A stretch of 42,481 nt of DNA from an uncultured Phascolarctobacterium sp. (GTDB lineage: Bacteria > Bacillota > Negativicutes > Acidaminococcales > Acidaminococcaceae). The translations under genes and the position numbers were made by a program. Below the pieces are notes generated by a model. It was not told the origin of the DNA. It did not search any database and worked only from the letters and a program-made list of their open reading frames with translations. Numbering within the stretch: position 1 is the stretch's first letter; each line of letters starts with the position of its first letter. Shown here piece after piece: positions 26,036 through 34,949 of the stretch. Location of the stretch: contig UQXH01000015.1 of assembly GCA_900545025.1 (NCBI GenBank), forward strand, positions 1-42,481, read 5' to 3'.

Positions 26036-28282
26036 TCAGAAACTGTAGGTTGCCTGCACGCTGCCGCTGAAACCATCGCGCTGTCCAGCATAGCCGCGCA
26101 TGCTGAGGTCAAAGCTCCACGGAGATTCGCTGTCCGGCTGATAGTTCATACCGATTTCCGCCATATAGCTGCTGCCTTGCAGGCTCTGTTCCGGCGCGCT
26201 TATGTTCTGTACCCTCATCTGCGCATCACCGTTGAACTCATATTCATAGGCAAGACCATAGTAGGTGCTGAATTTATTTTCCTTATTTGTCGTAACCCTT
26301 GCGCCTATCCTCAGTCTGTCGCTGGTGATGCTGTCAAATTCAAATTTGTCATTGGCTACGGTGAAGCTGTCCCCCTCCGTATAGGTGTGAAAGAATTTGC
26401 CGTAGACGTCAAGGTCGGCGGCTTCGTTTAAGCTGATAACCTTGCCTACGCCGATATGCGCTCCGTAGTAAGTGCTTTCTGATTTGTAGCCGTAGCTGTT
26501 GCCCGCGCCGTCTTGCAAGGCGTTGCTCATCTCGCTCTTGAGCATGCCTGCACGCAGGCTGCCTTCGGTGTAGACGCCGTTGTCCTGCTCAAAGCGGGCC
26601 GCAATACCGCCGCCGTTATAGACAAGGCTGCCGTCGCCGCGGAAAAATTCGTTGTTGAATTCATTGCAGGTACGGTAGTTGCCGCTGCCGTTTTCGTAGA
26701 ATACGCCCCAGCTGAAGTCGCCCTTGCCGATATTTTTTTCGTTGCCGACACCGACGATGCTGCTCCAGCCGTTGATTTTCAAATCGCTGTTGATATCGTA
26801 TTTGCTGCGGTTGCCATGTACGGCGGCAAAGGTCTTGATACCGTAGTTGTCGTCACGGCTCAAAGCATCGAGGCTGTCGCTGATGAGGTCGGTGCCCTGG
26901 TTGACAAAGGCCGCCGCTACGGCGCGGTTTTCAGCAACGAGGTTGATCTGGTCTAAATGTTTAACTGATGTCAAGGTATAGGTAACGCTGTCGCCATCAG
27001 CTGCAACCAGTGCCTGTCCTGTGCCTCATATGGTGACTCCGGCAGTAAAATTGCCGTCGGCACTGACTTTATCTTGATCTATTTGTAAATCATCACCGCT
27101 AATAAAAGACATGCTATCACCTACGCCAAGCTGCACACCTCCTTGAAAGACAAGATTTTGAATATTGATTTCTGTATTGGCTAAAACACCGCTTTTGGTA
27201 TTATTTGTAATCCGTAAAACCTCTGCTCCGTTCTGCCACTCTATATTAGCAAAGTTTATCGTATTAAAATTCTGTACGGATTTGGTACTGCCGCTCCAGT
27301 TATCAATAGTAAGTGTATTGCCAGTACCGCCTATTTTATTCGCACCGTACAAGTCGGCATTTGCAATATCGGCACTACCACTTATATTGATACTATTATT
27401 ATTTGCACCTGTATACCCCAATCCTCCGTATATTGCACCATTTACAGTCCCACCGCTAATATTTACTTTATTATCATAAGGATTATTTTGATATCCATAA
27501 CCTCCATATACCTTTCCATTTATAGTTCCTCCACTGATATTAACAATGTTACCACTAACAACGCTGTCTTTGCTATTGCCGCCAAACCCACCGCTGACAC
27601 GGTCTTCTAAAGTACCGCCATATATATTTACTTCATTTTTACTAATACTCCCAAAAGGTGAATAACCACCATCAACAGTACCATTTACTACCGTATTTCC
27701 AATAATCATTACATGATTATTGCTAACATTACCACTAGTAGATTGACCACCATATACGTTAGTCAAGGAACTACCATTTATTGTCACATCATTACCTTCA
27801 ATATTTCCATTATTAGTAAATCCCCCATAAACCGATGTACCTACACTGCTATTGCTGACAATAATCTCATTATTACTAACTTCTCCCTTTTGAGAACAAC
27901 CACCATAAACCGTCCTAGTTATATCACTATTGCTAATCTCTATATTATTGCTATTAACTATTCCATTTTCAGAATAACTTCCATAAACATAACCATTGAC
28001 TACTGTTTTAACACTCTCTGTACCGTTGATATTTACAAAATTATCAGTAGCGCCGTTACTGCCATCTTTATCATAACCACCAGCTATACCGTAATCTATT
28101 GAGGTATCAATAGATACTTTATTATCAGAGGGTCCATTACTGCCAACATAAAAGGATGAATTACCGATTGCTTCAGTAGAAGAAGTAATTCCTGTATTAG
28201 CCGCAAATACTATGTTTCCTGTTCCTGAAACACTAACCGCCAATATAGCTACTAAAATTTTATACTCTAAAAATTTACGCAT
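26036..28282 (-). pseudogene. Autotransporter interrupted by one in-frame TGA
   Basis: A 749-codon frame containing a single stop (27026-27028). The first 418 residues have a signal peptide (ending NIVFAA) and a low-GC beta-helix passenger with repeated N-x-V-x-ISGG and YGG units. The remaining 329 residues continue in the same frame as the beta-barrel, ending in Phe. Around the stop, the intact alignment with the third autotransporter (AGVAAVGTG there, AGVTI-stop-GTG here) shows that nothing is deleted. Start ATG 28282 follows GGGAGG; the ORF to 28306 is an unneeded extension. Without readthrough the passenger would be secreted to the periplasm without its translocator. Confidence 0.88.
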
Positions 28283-28349
28283 GATATAACCTCCCTTAAA
28301 ACACAAAATCTACAACTTTTCCAAAGTGCCATTGTACCAGACGTTCTCC

Positions 28350-28392
28350 CCCCACAACCGAAAGTGCACTTCGCTGCACTTTCAGTTCGGGG
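28350..28392 (-). other. Strong hairpin upstream of the second autotransporter
   Basis: Nested stems CCCC/GGGG, CAAC/GTT and a perfect 9-bp GAAAGTGCA/TGCACTTTC around a 6-nt loop, with no T run. A possible extended -10 on the minus strand (TGGTACAAT, 28331-28339) lies just downstream, so the repeat covers the -35 position; it may be an operator or a leader element. Confidence 0.45.
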
Positions 28393-28421
28393 ATGTAATG
28401 TTTTTTACACTTTCTCGCAAA

Positions 28422-28466
28422 AAGCAAAAAAGAACAGAAAGCAACTGCGCTGCTTCCTGTTCTTTT
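28422..28466 (-). terminator. Terminator-like hairpin in the autotransporter upstream region
   Basis: AAAAAGAACAG / CTGTTCTTTT stem with an inner GCA-rich stem, followed by a T run on the minus strand. No coding gene lies between it and the ligase terminator at 28531. Confidence 0.6.
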
Positions 28467-28530
28467 AATACGAAACATAATTATATATTTGCTTTAATAA
28501 AAGCACTCACAAAATTTTCTCAAGAGCGTA

Positions 28531-28562
28531 AAAAAACGACGTATATCTCTATACGTCGTTTT
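28531..28562 (-). terminator. Terminator of the valS-folC-ligase unit
   Basis: Perfect 14-bp stem AAAAACGACGTATA with its complement, TCTC loop, T run; 8 nt past the ligase stop. Confidence 0.85.
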
Positions 28563-28569
28563 TACATTT

Positions 28570-29859
28570 TCATTTATTCACTTCATACTTATCCAGCTTA
28601 TAGCTGAGCATGGTCACAATTCCCAACAGCCAGAAGAGCAGGCCCATCTGGGTATTAAAGTAGACATGATCCGTCAGTCCGCCGATGGCGATGCCTACAC
28701 TAGCCAGTACATAACCACGTCCCAGTGCCGTTGTCCACACGCCTTTTTTATTAAATGCCAGCTTCCAGCCGTGGTAAAGAAACATGCCCCACACTGCCAG
28801 AAAGACTATGAGTCCGTGCCAGCCAAGTTCCGCCAGTACATTTAAAAACAGGTTATGACAGTGGTACATGATGACGCTGGTATCTGCCAGATAATAATTA
28901 TAGGTAGGATAGACAAAGCGATAGCCATACCAGCCAACGCCTAAAGGATATTCTTCGATAATCCATTTCGTGCTGCGCAGATATGCCATACGCAGGGCCA
29001 TAGAGGTATCCTGTCCATTTAAGATGGAGCCCAGTCGATGCCACACCGCATGTCCGCCAACAGCAAAGCCCAATGCCCCTACACCAAGCACGGGCAGAAA
29101 AGCCTTGTGATAAAAAAGCAGGCAGAAGGTAAACAGCACTGCCGCACAAGCCAGCCAGTTGCCGCGGGAATAGGTGTAAAGCAGGCAGCCAGCCGCCAGT
29201 AAGGAAGTTATGACCAGCGCAAGCCGTACACGTTTAGCCTTAAACACGCTGAACAGTGCCGCGCCGTAGGCAATAACTAGCACTAAATACCCTGCCAGAA
29301 TATTAGGATTAACCAGAGTAGAATATACCCTTATTTTCAGCTCAGGGAACTCCTGCGGATCTACCCAGATGCCCTCCGCCGTAACGCCTAAAAGCTTCTG
29401 CGCCAGGCCGATGCTGCTGACCAGTACCGAAACCGTCAAGAAAGCGGCGATAAGCTGCACAGGCCGCGGTAGACTGATGAAACGCTGCCATAAAGTCTGC
29501 GGCGGCGCCGCTTGCGCAAAGGGCTGCGGCTTTTGCCAGCCGTAACGCAGAAGTGCGAAGATAAGCGCGGCATACTGACCGCCCACATAGACAAAATTAA
29601 AGGAAGAAAGAAATTTATCTGCTGAAAAATGCAGCGAAATCCAGCCAATGGCAAAAAGCAGATACAAAAGCGCCTGCTGCCAGGGATGCAGCACATTTTC
29701 TCGGCGCTTTGTACCAAAGGAAGCAAGCAGAGCGCAGATAAAGGTAACAGCAACGCAGCCTGCTGTAAATGCCTGATTGAGCGGGATAACCGCTACCGTA
29801 AAGAGCAGCAGGTAATAAACATAATGATCGAGCTTATCTGCCCACGCTTTTAATGACAT
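28570..29859 (-). CDS. O-antigen ligase-like polytopic membrane protein
   Basis: 429 residues with about ten or more membrane segments. The long periplasmic loop before the last helices (GVGWYGYRFVYP, then YHCHNLFLNVLAELGW) is characteristic of the Wzy/WaaL O-antigen ligase-polymerase family (PF04932 type); the HN pair matches the conserved active-site region. It could join polysaccharide to lipid A core or polymerise a surface glycan, consistent with a diderm envelope. ATG 29859 overlaps the folC stop by 10 nt with GAAGGAG inside folC, so translation is coupled. Confidence 0.82.
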   Translation of the reverse strand: MSLKAWADKLDHYVYYLLLFTVAVIPLNQAFTAGCVAVTFICALLASFGTKRRENVLHPWQQALLYLLFAIGWISLHFSADKFLSSFNFVYVGGQYAALIFALLRYGWQKPQPFAQAAPPQTLWQRFISLPRPVQLIAAFLTVSVLVSSIGLAQKLLGVTAEGIWVDPQEFPELKIRVYSTLVNPNILAGYLVLVIAYGAALFSVFKAKRVRLALVITSLLAAGCLLYTYSRGNWLACAAVLFTFCLLFYHKAFLPVLGVGALGFAVGGHAVWHRLGSILNGQDTSMALRMAYLRSTKWIIEEYPLGVGWYGYRFVYPTYNYYLADTSVIMYHCHNLFLNVLAELGWHGLIVFLAVWGMFLYHGWKLAFNKKGVWTTALGRGYVLASVGIAIGGLTDHVYFNTQMGLLFWLLGIVTMLSYKLDKYEVNK

Positions 29860-31154
29860 TGCTCCTTCTCCTGCAGCATCAGGGCTTTAAATTCGCCCAC
29901 CAGATATAGACTGCCGCACACGCAGACAATGCCGCCATCGCCTGCCGCTGCCACTGCCTTGTTATACGCCGTCAGCAAATCATTTTCCGCCGTGGCATTG
30001 CCGCCGGCAAGTCCTGCCAGTGTTTCTGCCGTTGCTGCACGGCTGCCGTTGCTGACCTGCACCGTATGCACCGCGTCTTTTTCCGTAATCAGCTCTTTGA
30101 TAACGCCGCTCATATCCTTGTCGCCCATCATGCCGAAGACGAACTGCACCGGCTGCTGAGGATAGTATTTATCCAAAGCCTTGCGCAGTGCTCTGGCACC
30201 GTCGGGGTTATGAGCTCCGTCTAAAATAATATCCGGATTTTGATGGATGCGTTCCAGACGTCCCGGCCACAGGGTATTGGCTACGCCGATGTGCAGCGCC
30301 AGCTCGGTAATGCGCTCGTCCTGTTTGGAAACCAGCTTGGCAGCCACGATGGCCACGCTGGTATTTTTAATCTGATGCTCGCCGGGCAGCCTGATTTCAT
30401 AATCAGAATGGTAGTAGTCGCCGGCATGCAGGGTAAACTTCTGCCCTTCCATGGAGCTGGTTACCTCAGTGCCGTAAAAGGCTTTACCGTACAGATACAC
30501 CGGTGCTTCCTTAAACATGGCCATGGTAACGATGGGGCCCAGCGCTTCTTCGCCTTCCGCAGCCGTAACGAGGGGCACTTTTTCCTTGATGATGCCCGCC
30601 TTCTGCATGGCAATACGTGCCACGGTATCACCGCAGCGGTCAGTATGGTCCAGCGCCACATTGGTAATAACGGAAACCACCGGCGTAATCACGTTGGTAG
30701 AATCCCACAGACCGCCTAAACCTACTTCGATAACGGCATAATCTACCTTCTGCAGATAAAAATGCAGGAAGGCTGCCGCCGTAAGGATTTCAAACTGAGT
30801 GGGCTGGTCACATACGCCCTTTTTAACGATGCTGTCTGCCGCTACCTTGACGGCAGTAATCACCGTAGCAAAATCCTCATCGCTGATGTCCTGTCCGTTG
30901 ACGCTGATGCGCTCGTTATATTTTACCAGGTGGGGCGAGGTAAACTTGCCTGCCTTGAGACCTGCTGCCAGCAGGATATTGGTAATCATGCTGCTGACGG
31001 AGCCTTTGCCGTTGGTGCCGGTAACATGCACGGTTTTGATTTTCTGTTCCGGGTTCCCCAGCTCACGCAGGAGGCCTTCAATACGCTCCATGCCCAGCTG
31101 GATACCGAATTTGCCCAGGCCTTCCAGATAGGCCAGGCTTTCCGTATAGTTCAT
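29850..31154 (-). CDS. folC: Dihydrofolate synthase / folylpolyglutamate synthase
   Basis: 434 residues of the Mur-ligase fold. P-loop TGTNGKGS at residues 45-52, followed by TSPHLVKYNERI (folate-site loop) and LDGAHNPDGARAL in the C-terminal domain, are FolC signatures. It adds glutamate to folates with ATP. The frame is open from 31187, but ATG 31154 sits 6 nt after GGAGG and starts the conserved MNYTESLAYL. It lies between valS and the ligase gene; a valS-folC pair is common in Firmicutes. Confidence 0.93.
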   Translation of the reverse strand: MNYTESLAYLEGLGKFGIQLGMERIEGLLRELGNPEQKIKTVHVTGTNGKGSVSSMITNILLAAGLKAGKFTSPHLVKYNERISVNGQDISDEDFATVITAVKVAADSIVKKGVCDQPTQFEILTAAAFLHFYLQKVDYAVIEVGLGGLWDSTNVITPVVSVITNVALDHTDRCGDTVARIAMQKAGIIKEKVPLVTAAEGEEALGPIVTMAMFKEAPVYLYGKAFYGTEVTSSMEGQKFTLHAGDYYHSDYEIRLPGEHQIKNTSVAIVAAKLVSKQDERITELALHIGVANTLWPGRLERIHQNPDIILDGAHNPDGARALRKALDKYYPQQPVQFVFGMMGDKDMSGVIKELITEKDAVHTVQVSNGSRAATAETLAGLAGGNATAENDLLTAYNKAVAAAGDGGIVCVCGSLYLVGEFKALMLQEKEQCH

Positions 31155-31215
31155 AGTTTCCTCCGTAATCATACAGCAAAGCGGCACGGCTGTGCCGCAC
31201 CGCTCATTGTGCTGT

Positions 31216-33870
31216 TTATAAGGTCTTTAAATATTCCAGGCGTTCATTGATGGAAGCCTTTTTCGCGTTCAGTTCTTCTGCTTTTGCTTTTTCCTTTTCG
31301 ATAACGTCAGCAGGAGCTTTCGCCAAAAAGCCTGCGTTGCCCAGCTTACCGTTAACACGTGCCAGCTCTTTCTCAATAGTTGCCAGCTCTTTGTTCAGAC
31401 GCTGGTTTTCTTTTTCTACGTCGATAAGGCCAGCCAGCGGCAGATATACTTCGATGCCGCTTACTACGGCAGCCATGGCGTTTTCCGGTTTGGCCGCATT
31501 TTCATCCAGCACGGTCAGCTCGCTGATAGCACCCATCAGGTGTACATAGTTTTCGTTGGCGATAATGCCGTCTTTCAGATCGGCAGCAGCCAGCATGATA
31601 GCCGGAACTTTCTTTCCGGGCGGTACATTTACTTCCGCACGCATGTTGCGGACAGCCTTAATGCTTTCCATGATAGCGCCCATCAGGCGTTCTGCTTCGT
31701 CATCCATTAAGGCAGCGTCAGCTTCAGGCCACTTGGAAATCATGATGCTTTCTGCTTCGTGAGGCAGGCATTGATAGATTTCTTCGGTAATGAAGGGCAT
31801 GTAAGGATGCAGCAGCTGCATGGCAGAGGTAAGTACCTGCGCCAGTACGTGCTGTGCAGTAGCGCGTTCTGCGGCATTTTCTTTATTATACAGTCTGGGT
31901 TTGGCCAGCTCGATATACCAGTCGCACACCTCGCCCCAGATGAAGTCGTAAATCAGACGGCCTGCTTCGCCCAGCTCGAATTTGCCCAGCAAATCGGTAA
32001 CGGACTGCGCAGTATGCTGCAGACGGGACAGAATCCATTTATCTGCCAGCGTGTACGGAGCCAGCTCTGCTTTTGGGTCGTAGCCTTCCATATTCATGAG
32101 GGCAAAGCGGGAAGCGTTCCAGATTTTGTTGGCAAAGTTACGGGTAGCTTCCACACGTTCCCAGTAGAAACGCATATCGTTGCCCGGAGTGTTGCCGGTA
32201 ATGAGCATGAAGCGCAGAGTATCAGCGCCGTACTGGTCGATAACTTCCAGCGGGTCGATACCGTTGCCTAAAGACTTGGACATCTTGCGGCCCTGGCTGT
32301 CGCGTACCAGACCGTGGATGAATACTTTCTCGAAAGGAATTTCTTTCATGAATTCCATACCCATAATCAGCATACGGGCAACCCAGAAGAAGATAATATC
32401 GTAACCGGTTACCAGTACGCTGGTAGGATAGAACTGTTTCAAAAGCGGCGTCTTATCCGGCCAGCCCATAGTGGAGAACGGCCACAGAGCACTGCTGAAC
32501 CAGGTGTCCAGTGCGTCTTCATCCTGATGGATATGAGCGCTGCCGCATTTCGGGCAGACAGTTAAATCGGTACGGGAAGCAGACATTTCGCCGCAGTCAT
32601 CGCAGTACCAGACAGGGATACGGTGACCCCACCAGATCTGACGGGAAATACACCAGTCGCGGATGTTTTCCATCCAGCCGGTATAAGTCTTGGTGAAGCG
32701 TTCCGGTACAAACTGGGTACGGCCGTCTTCTACGCAGTCTACTGCAGCTTTTACCAGAGGCTCCATCTTAACAAACCATTGGGTAGAAACAAGCGGTTCT
32801 ACGACGCTGCCGCAGCGCTGGCAGTGACCAACAGCATGGGAATGTTCTTCAATTTTTACCAGGTAGCCCTGTTCCTTCAAGTCACTTACAATATTCTTAC
32901 GGCATTCATAACGTTCCTGACCGGCATATTTGCCAGCTTCTTCAGTCATCAGACCGTTCATGCCGATAACGACGATGCTGGGCAGTTTATGACGCATACC
33001 CATTTCATAGTCGTTGGGGTCGTGTGCCGGAGTAATCTTAACAGCACCGGTACCGAATTCAAGGTCAACATAGCTGTCGGCAATGATGGGAATAACGCGG
33101 TCGGTTAAAGGCAGGCGCAGAGTTTTGCCTACCAGATGTCCGTAACGGGGATCTTCCGGGTTAACGGCAACGGCAGTATCGCCCAGCATGGTTTCCGGAC
33201 GGGTGGTAGCAATAGTCAGATAGGTGCCTTCCTCTTCCACTACCGGATAACGTACATACCACAGGCTGCCGGCATCGTCTTTATGTTCAACTTCAATATC
33301 GCTCAGCGCGGTGTTGCAGTTTACGCACCAGTTGGTGATGCGGGTACCTTTATAGATAAGGCCCTTTTCATACAGGGAGCAGAATACTTCGCGTACGGCT
33401 TTGGAGCAGCCCTCGTCCATGGTGAAACGTTTGCGTTCCCAGTCGCAGGAAACGCCCAGGCATTTGAGCTGGTTGATGATGCGGTCGCCGTACTGTTCCT
33501 TCCACTGCCATACGCGGTTCAGGAATTCTTCACGGCCCAGATCATAACGGGTTTTGCCTTCTTCTTTTTTGATTACTTCTTCTACTTTAATCTGAGTAGC
33601 AAGTCCCGCATGGTCATAGCCGGGCATCCACAGGGTGTTATGGCCCATCATACGGTGCCAGCGGATTAAAATATCCTGCAGAGTGTTGTCCAGAGCATGG
33701 CCCATGTGCAGCTGACCGGTAATGTTCGGAGGCGGGATAACGATGCTGAACGCATCCTTGCCTTCTTCAACCTCCGCATGGAAATATCTGTGTTCTTCCC
33801 AGAATTTATACCATTTCTTCTCTACGGAAGCAGGGTCATAAACCTTGGGAATGTTATGTTCTTCACTCAT
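31216..33870 (-). CDS. valS: Valyl-tRNA synthetase
   Basis: 884 residues, normal for bacterial ValRS. Class I signatures HMGH (residues 55-58) and GRKMSKSLGNG (ATP loop) frame the catalytic core; the insertion between them is the CP1 editing domain. The anticodon-binding domain and the C-terminal coiled-coil (ENQRLNKELATIEKELA) are complete. ATG 33870 follows GAGGAGG. It is preceded by a T-box leader, so expression should rise when uncharged tRNA-Val accumulates. Confidence 0.97.
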   Translation of the reverse strand: MSEEHNIPKVYDPASVEKKWYKFWEEHRYFHAEVEEGKDAFSIVIPPPNITGQLHMGHALDNTLQDILIRWHRMMGHNTLWMPGYDHAGLATQIKVEEVIKKEEGKTRYDLGREEFLNRVWQWKEQYGDRIINQLKCLGVSCDWERKRFTMDEGCSKAVREVFCSLYEKGLIYKGTRITNWCVNCNTALSDIEVEHKDDAGSLWYVRYPVVEEEGTYLTIATTRPETMLGDTAVAVNPEDPRYGHLVGKTLRLPLTDRVIPIIADSYVDLEFGTGAVKITPAHDPNDYEMGMRHKLPSIVVIGMNGLMTEEAGKYAGQERYECRKNIVSDLKEQGYLVKIEEHSHAVGHCQRCGSVVEPLVSTQWFVKMEPLVKAAVDCVEDGRTQFVPERFTKTYTGWMENIRDWCISRQIWWGHRIPVWYCDDCGEMSASRTDLTVCPKCGSAHIHQDEDALDTWFSSALWPFSTMGWPDKTPLLKQFYPTSVLVTGYDIIFFWVARMLIMGMEFMKEIPFEKVFIHGLVRDSQGRKMSKSLGNGIDPLEVIDQYGADTLRFMLITGNTPGNDMRFYWERVEATRNFANKIWNASRFALMNMEGYDPKAELAPYTLADKWILSRLQHTAQSVTDLLGKFELGEAGRLIYDFIWGEVCDWYIELAKPRLYNKENAAERATAQHVLAQVLTSAMQLLHPYMPFITEEIYQCLPHEAESIMISKWPEADAALMDDEAERLMGAIMESIKAVRNMRAEVNVPPGKKVPAIMLAAADLKDGIIANENYVHLMGAISELTVLDENAAKPENAMAAVVSGIEVYLPLAGLIDVEKENQRLNKELATIEKELARVNGKLGNAGFLAKAPADVIEKEKAKAEELNAKKASINERLEYLKTL

Positions 33871-33894
33871 TTACAAATCCTCCTCAAAACTGAA

Positions 33895-34122
33895 ATAAAA
33901 AAAGTCCTGTTCAAATCGAACAGGACGAATTATCGCGGTACCACCTATTTTCTCCGCACAAAGCGAAGCACTCAAAGCGCGTAACGGGCGCGACTCGTTC
34001 CGGCCTACTGCTGTTTCAGCCGGACTGCTCCGGGGCTACAGATCCTGACGCCTTGCACGGCTTGCACCAACCGCCGCTTCTCTTGGGCTCCGCCTCCAGG
34101 AAGACTCCCCTTCATAACCTTT
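33895..34122 (-). promoter_or_regulatory. T-box leader of valS
   Basis: Minus strand: stem I with GGTTGGTGCAAGCC, the T-box sequence AGGTGGTACCGCGA (33933-33946), then a terminator hairpin GTCCTGTTC / GAACAGGAC with T run (33895-33926). The T-box binds the tRNA acceptor end and stabilises an antiterminator. The specifier should be a Val codon; both GUC and GUA occur in the right region and I cannot fix which is used. Confidence 0.93.
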
Positions 34123-34144
34123 ACCATATTTTACTATACCTTAT

Positions 34145-34174
34145 ATATTAGCAAGCAGTACAGGGGAATGTCAA
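34145..34174 (-). promoter_or_regulatory. Promoter of the valS leader
   Basis: TTGACA (34169-34174), 18-bp spacer, TAATAT (34145-34150) with an upstream TG. Confidence 0.75.
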
Positions 34175-34188
34175 GGGTACAGGGAATT

Positions 34189-34756
34189 ATATTACACCTT
34201 TTTTCAGGCGAAAAAGGTGTAGCCAAAATCGCCTTTTTTTGTTCTCCTGCCTCCGCGGATGCTGTGAGCCTTTCATCTCCGCGCCCGGTTATAAGCATTC
34301 CGGGCGCTATCGCCATTTTGTGTTATACGTTTGCCGGCTCACCCACCGCCTGCGGCAACAAGTACGCAGTTTATTCCTGCTTTCATAAAATTTGCTTTTC
34401 CAGTTCGTTTTTTATCTGCATACTGCCTTGCGATAGACGGCAGGCGGCTTGGCACTGATACTCTCTAAAATACAAACAGTCCTCAGCACGTAGTTAACCG
34501 AGGACTGTGTTTTTAAAGCCGCAATGTCCGCTATCGCTGTAAAAATTAAGAAAAAGCCTTTTCTTGATTCGTTGTTAAGTGAGCGCCAGTTCGCTCACAA
34601 GCTTTAGCGATGTGAAGAACTGCATACGCAACTTACACAGAGTACGCGATTGAATAAAGAGCGTGCGGAGTGCCTGGGCACAAAAAATGAATAAGACGCT
34701 GATGGTTAGAAAAATGCAAAAGCATAGACAATAAATAAATCAAAAAGGTGTAATAT
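34189..34756. repeat. Gene-free region bounded by 15-bp perfect inverted repeats
   Basis: ATATTACACCTTTTT at 34189-34203 and its exact complement at 34742-34756 bound 568 bp without a convincing gene. A further AAAAAGGTGT is at 34211-34220. Inside are an alternative hairpin pair (34193-34240), a terminator-like stem (34477-34508, then a T run) and a GTGAGCG/CGCTCAC hairpin (34579-34598). It could be a small non-autonomous mobile element or its remnant; no target duplication is evident. Confidence 0.5.
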
Positions 34757-34908
34757 TACTTTTTACTATTTCCTTTGCATTCTGCCGCACAGCCTTTTGC
34801 CGCCGGGCAGCCTACGCATTTAACGCCGTTTTTTTTCGCCTTATGCAGATACCTGACCGCCATCAGCAGGATGGCGATGATAACGCCGGCAACAATGATA
34901 TCGTTCAT
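34756..34908 (-). CDS. FeoB-associated Cys-rich membrane protein
   Basis: 50 residues, found by reading downstream of feoB. ATG 34908 follows AAGGAGG and the frame ends at TAA 34756. One N-terminal membrane helix (MNDIIVAGVIIAILLMAV) is followed by a short basic stretch and a Cys-rich tail (CVGCPAAKGCAAEC). This matches the small proteins coded after feoB in many Firmicutes (PF12669 type), thought to assist ferrous iron transport. It lies 41 nt after the feoB stop, in the same transcript. Confidence 0.88.
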   Translation of the reverse strand: MNDIIVAGVIIAILLMAVRYLHKAKKNGVKCVGCPAAKGCAAECKGNSKK

Positions 34909-34949
34909 TTGCTGTCCTCCTTTGACAGATCAAACCCGTAAATCTGCTT

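Noticed and set aside
26036..26974. Independent 312-residue barrel-only gene
   Set aside because: Its apparent start is a TTG without ribosome site, and it is in frame with the upstream passenger across one stop.
27026..27028. TGA as a selenocysteine codon
   Set aside because: Residue context is a passenger-barrel linker without redox motif, and I saw no convincing adjacent SECIS-like stem.
22900..28200. CRISPR array or tandem DNA repeats in the autotransporter passengers
   Set aside because: The repeats are protein-level (ISGG/YGG units) and irregular in DNA; no constant repeat-spacer pattern exists.
34168..34458. 96-residue open frame on the plus strand
   Set aside because: No ribosome site, no recognisable domain, and it crosses the inverted-repeat end and terminator-like hairpins.
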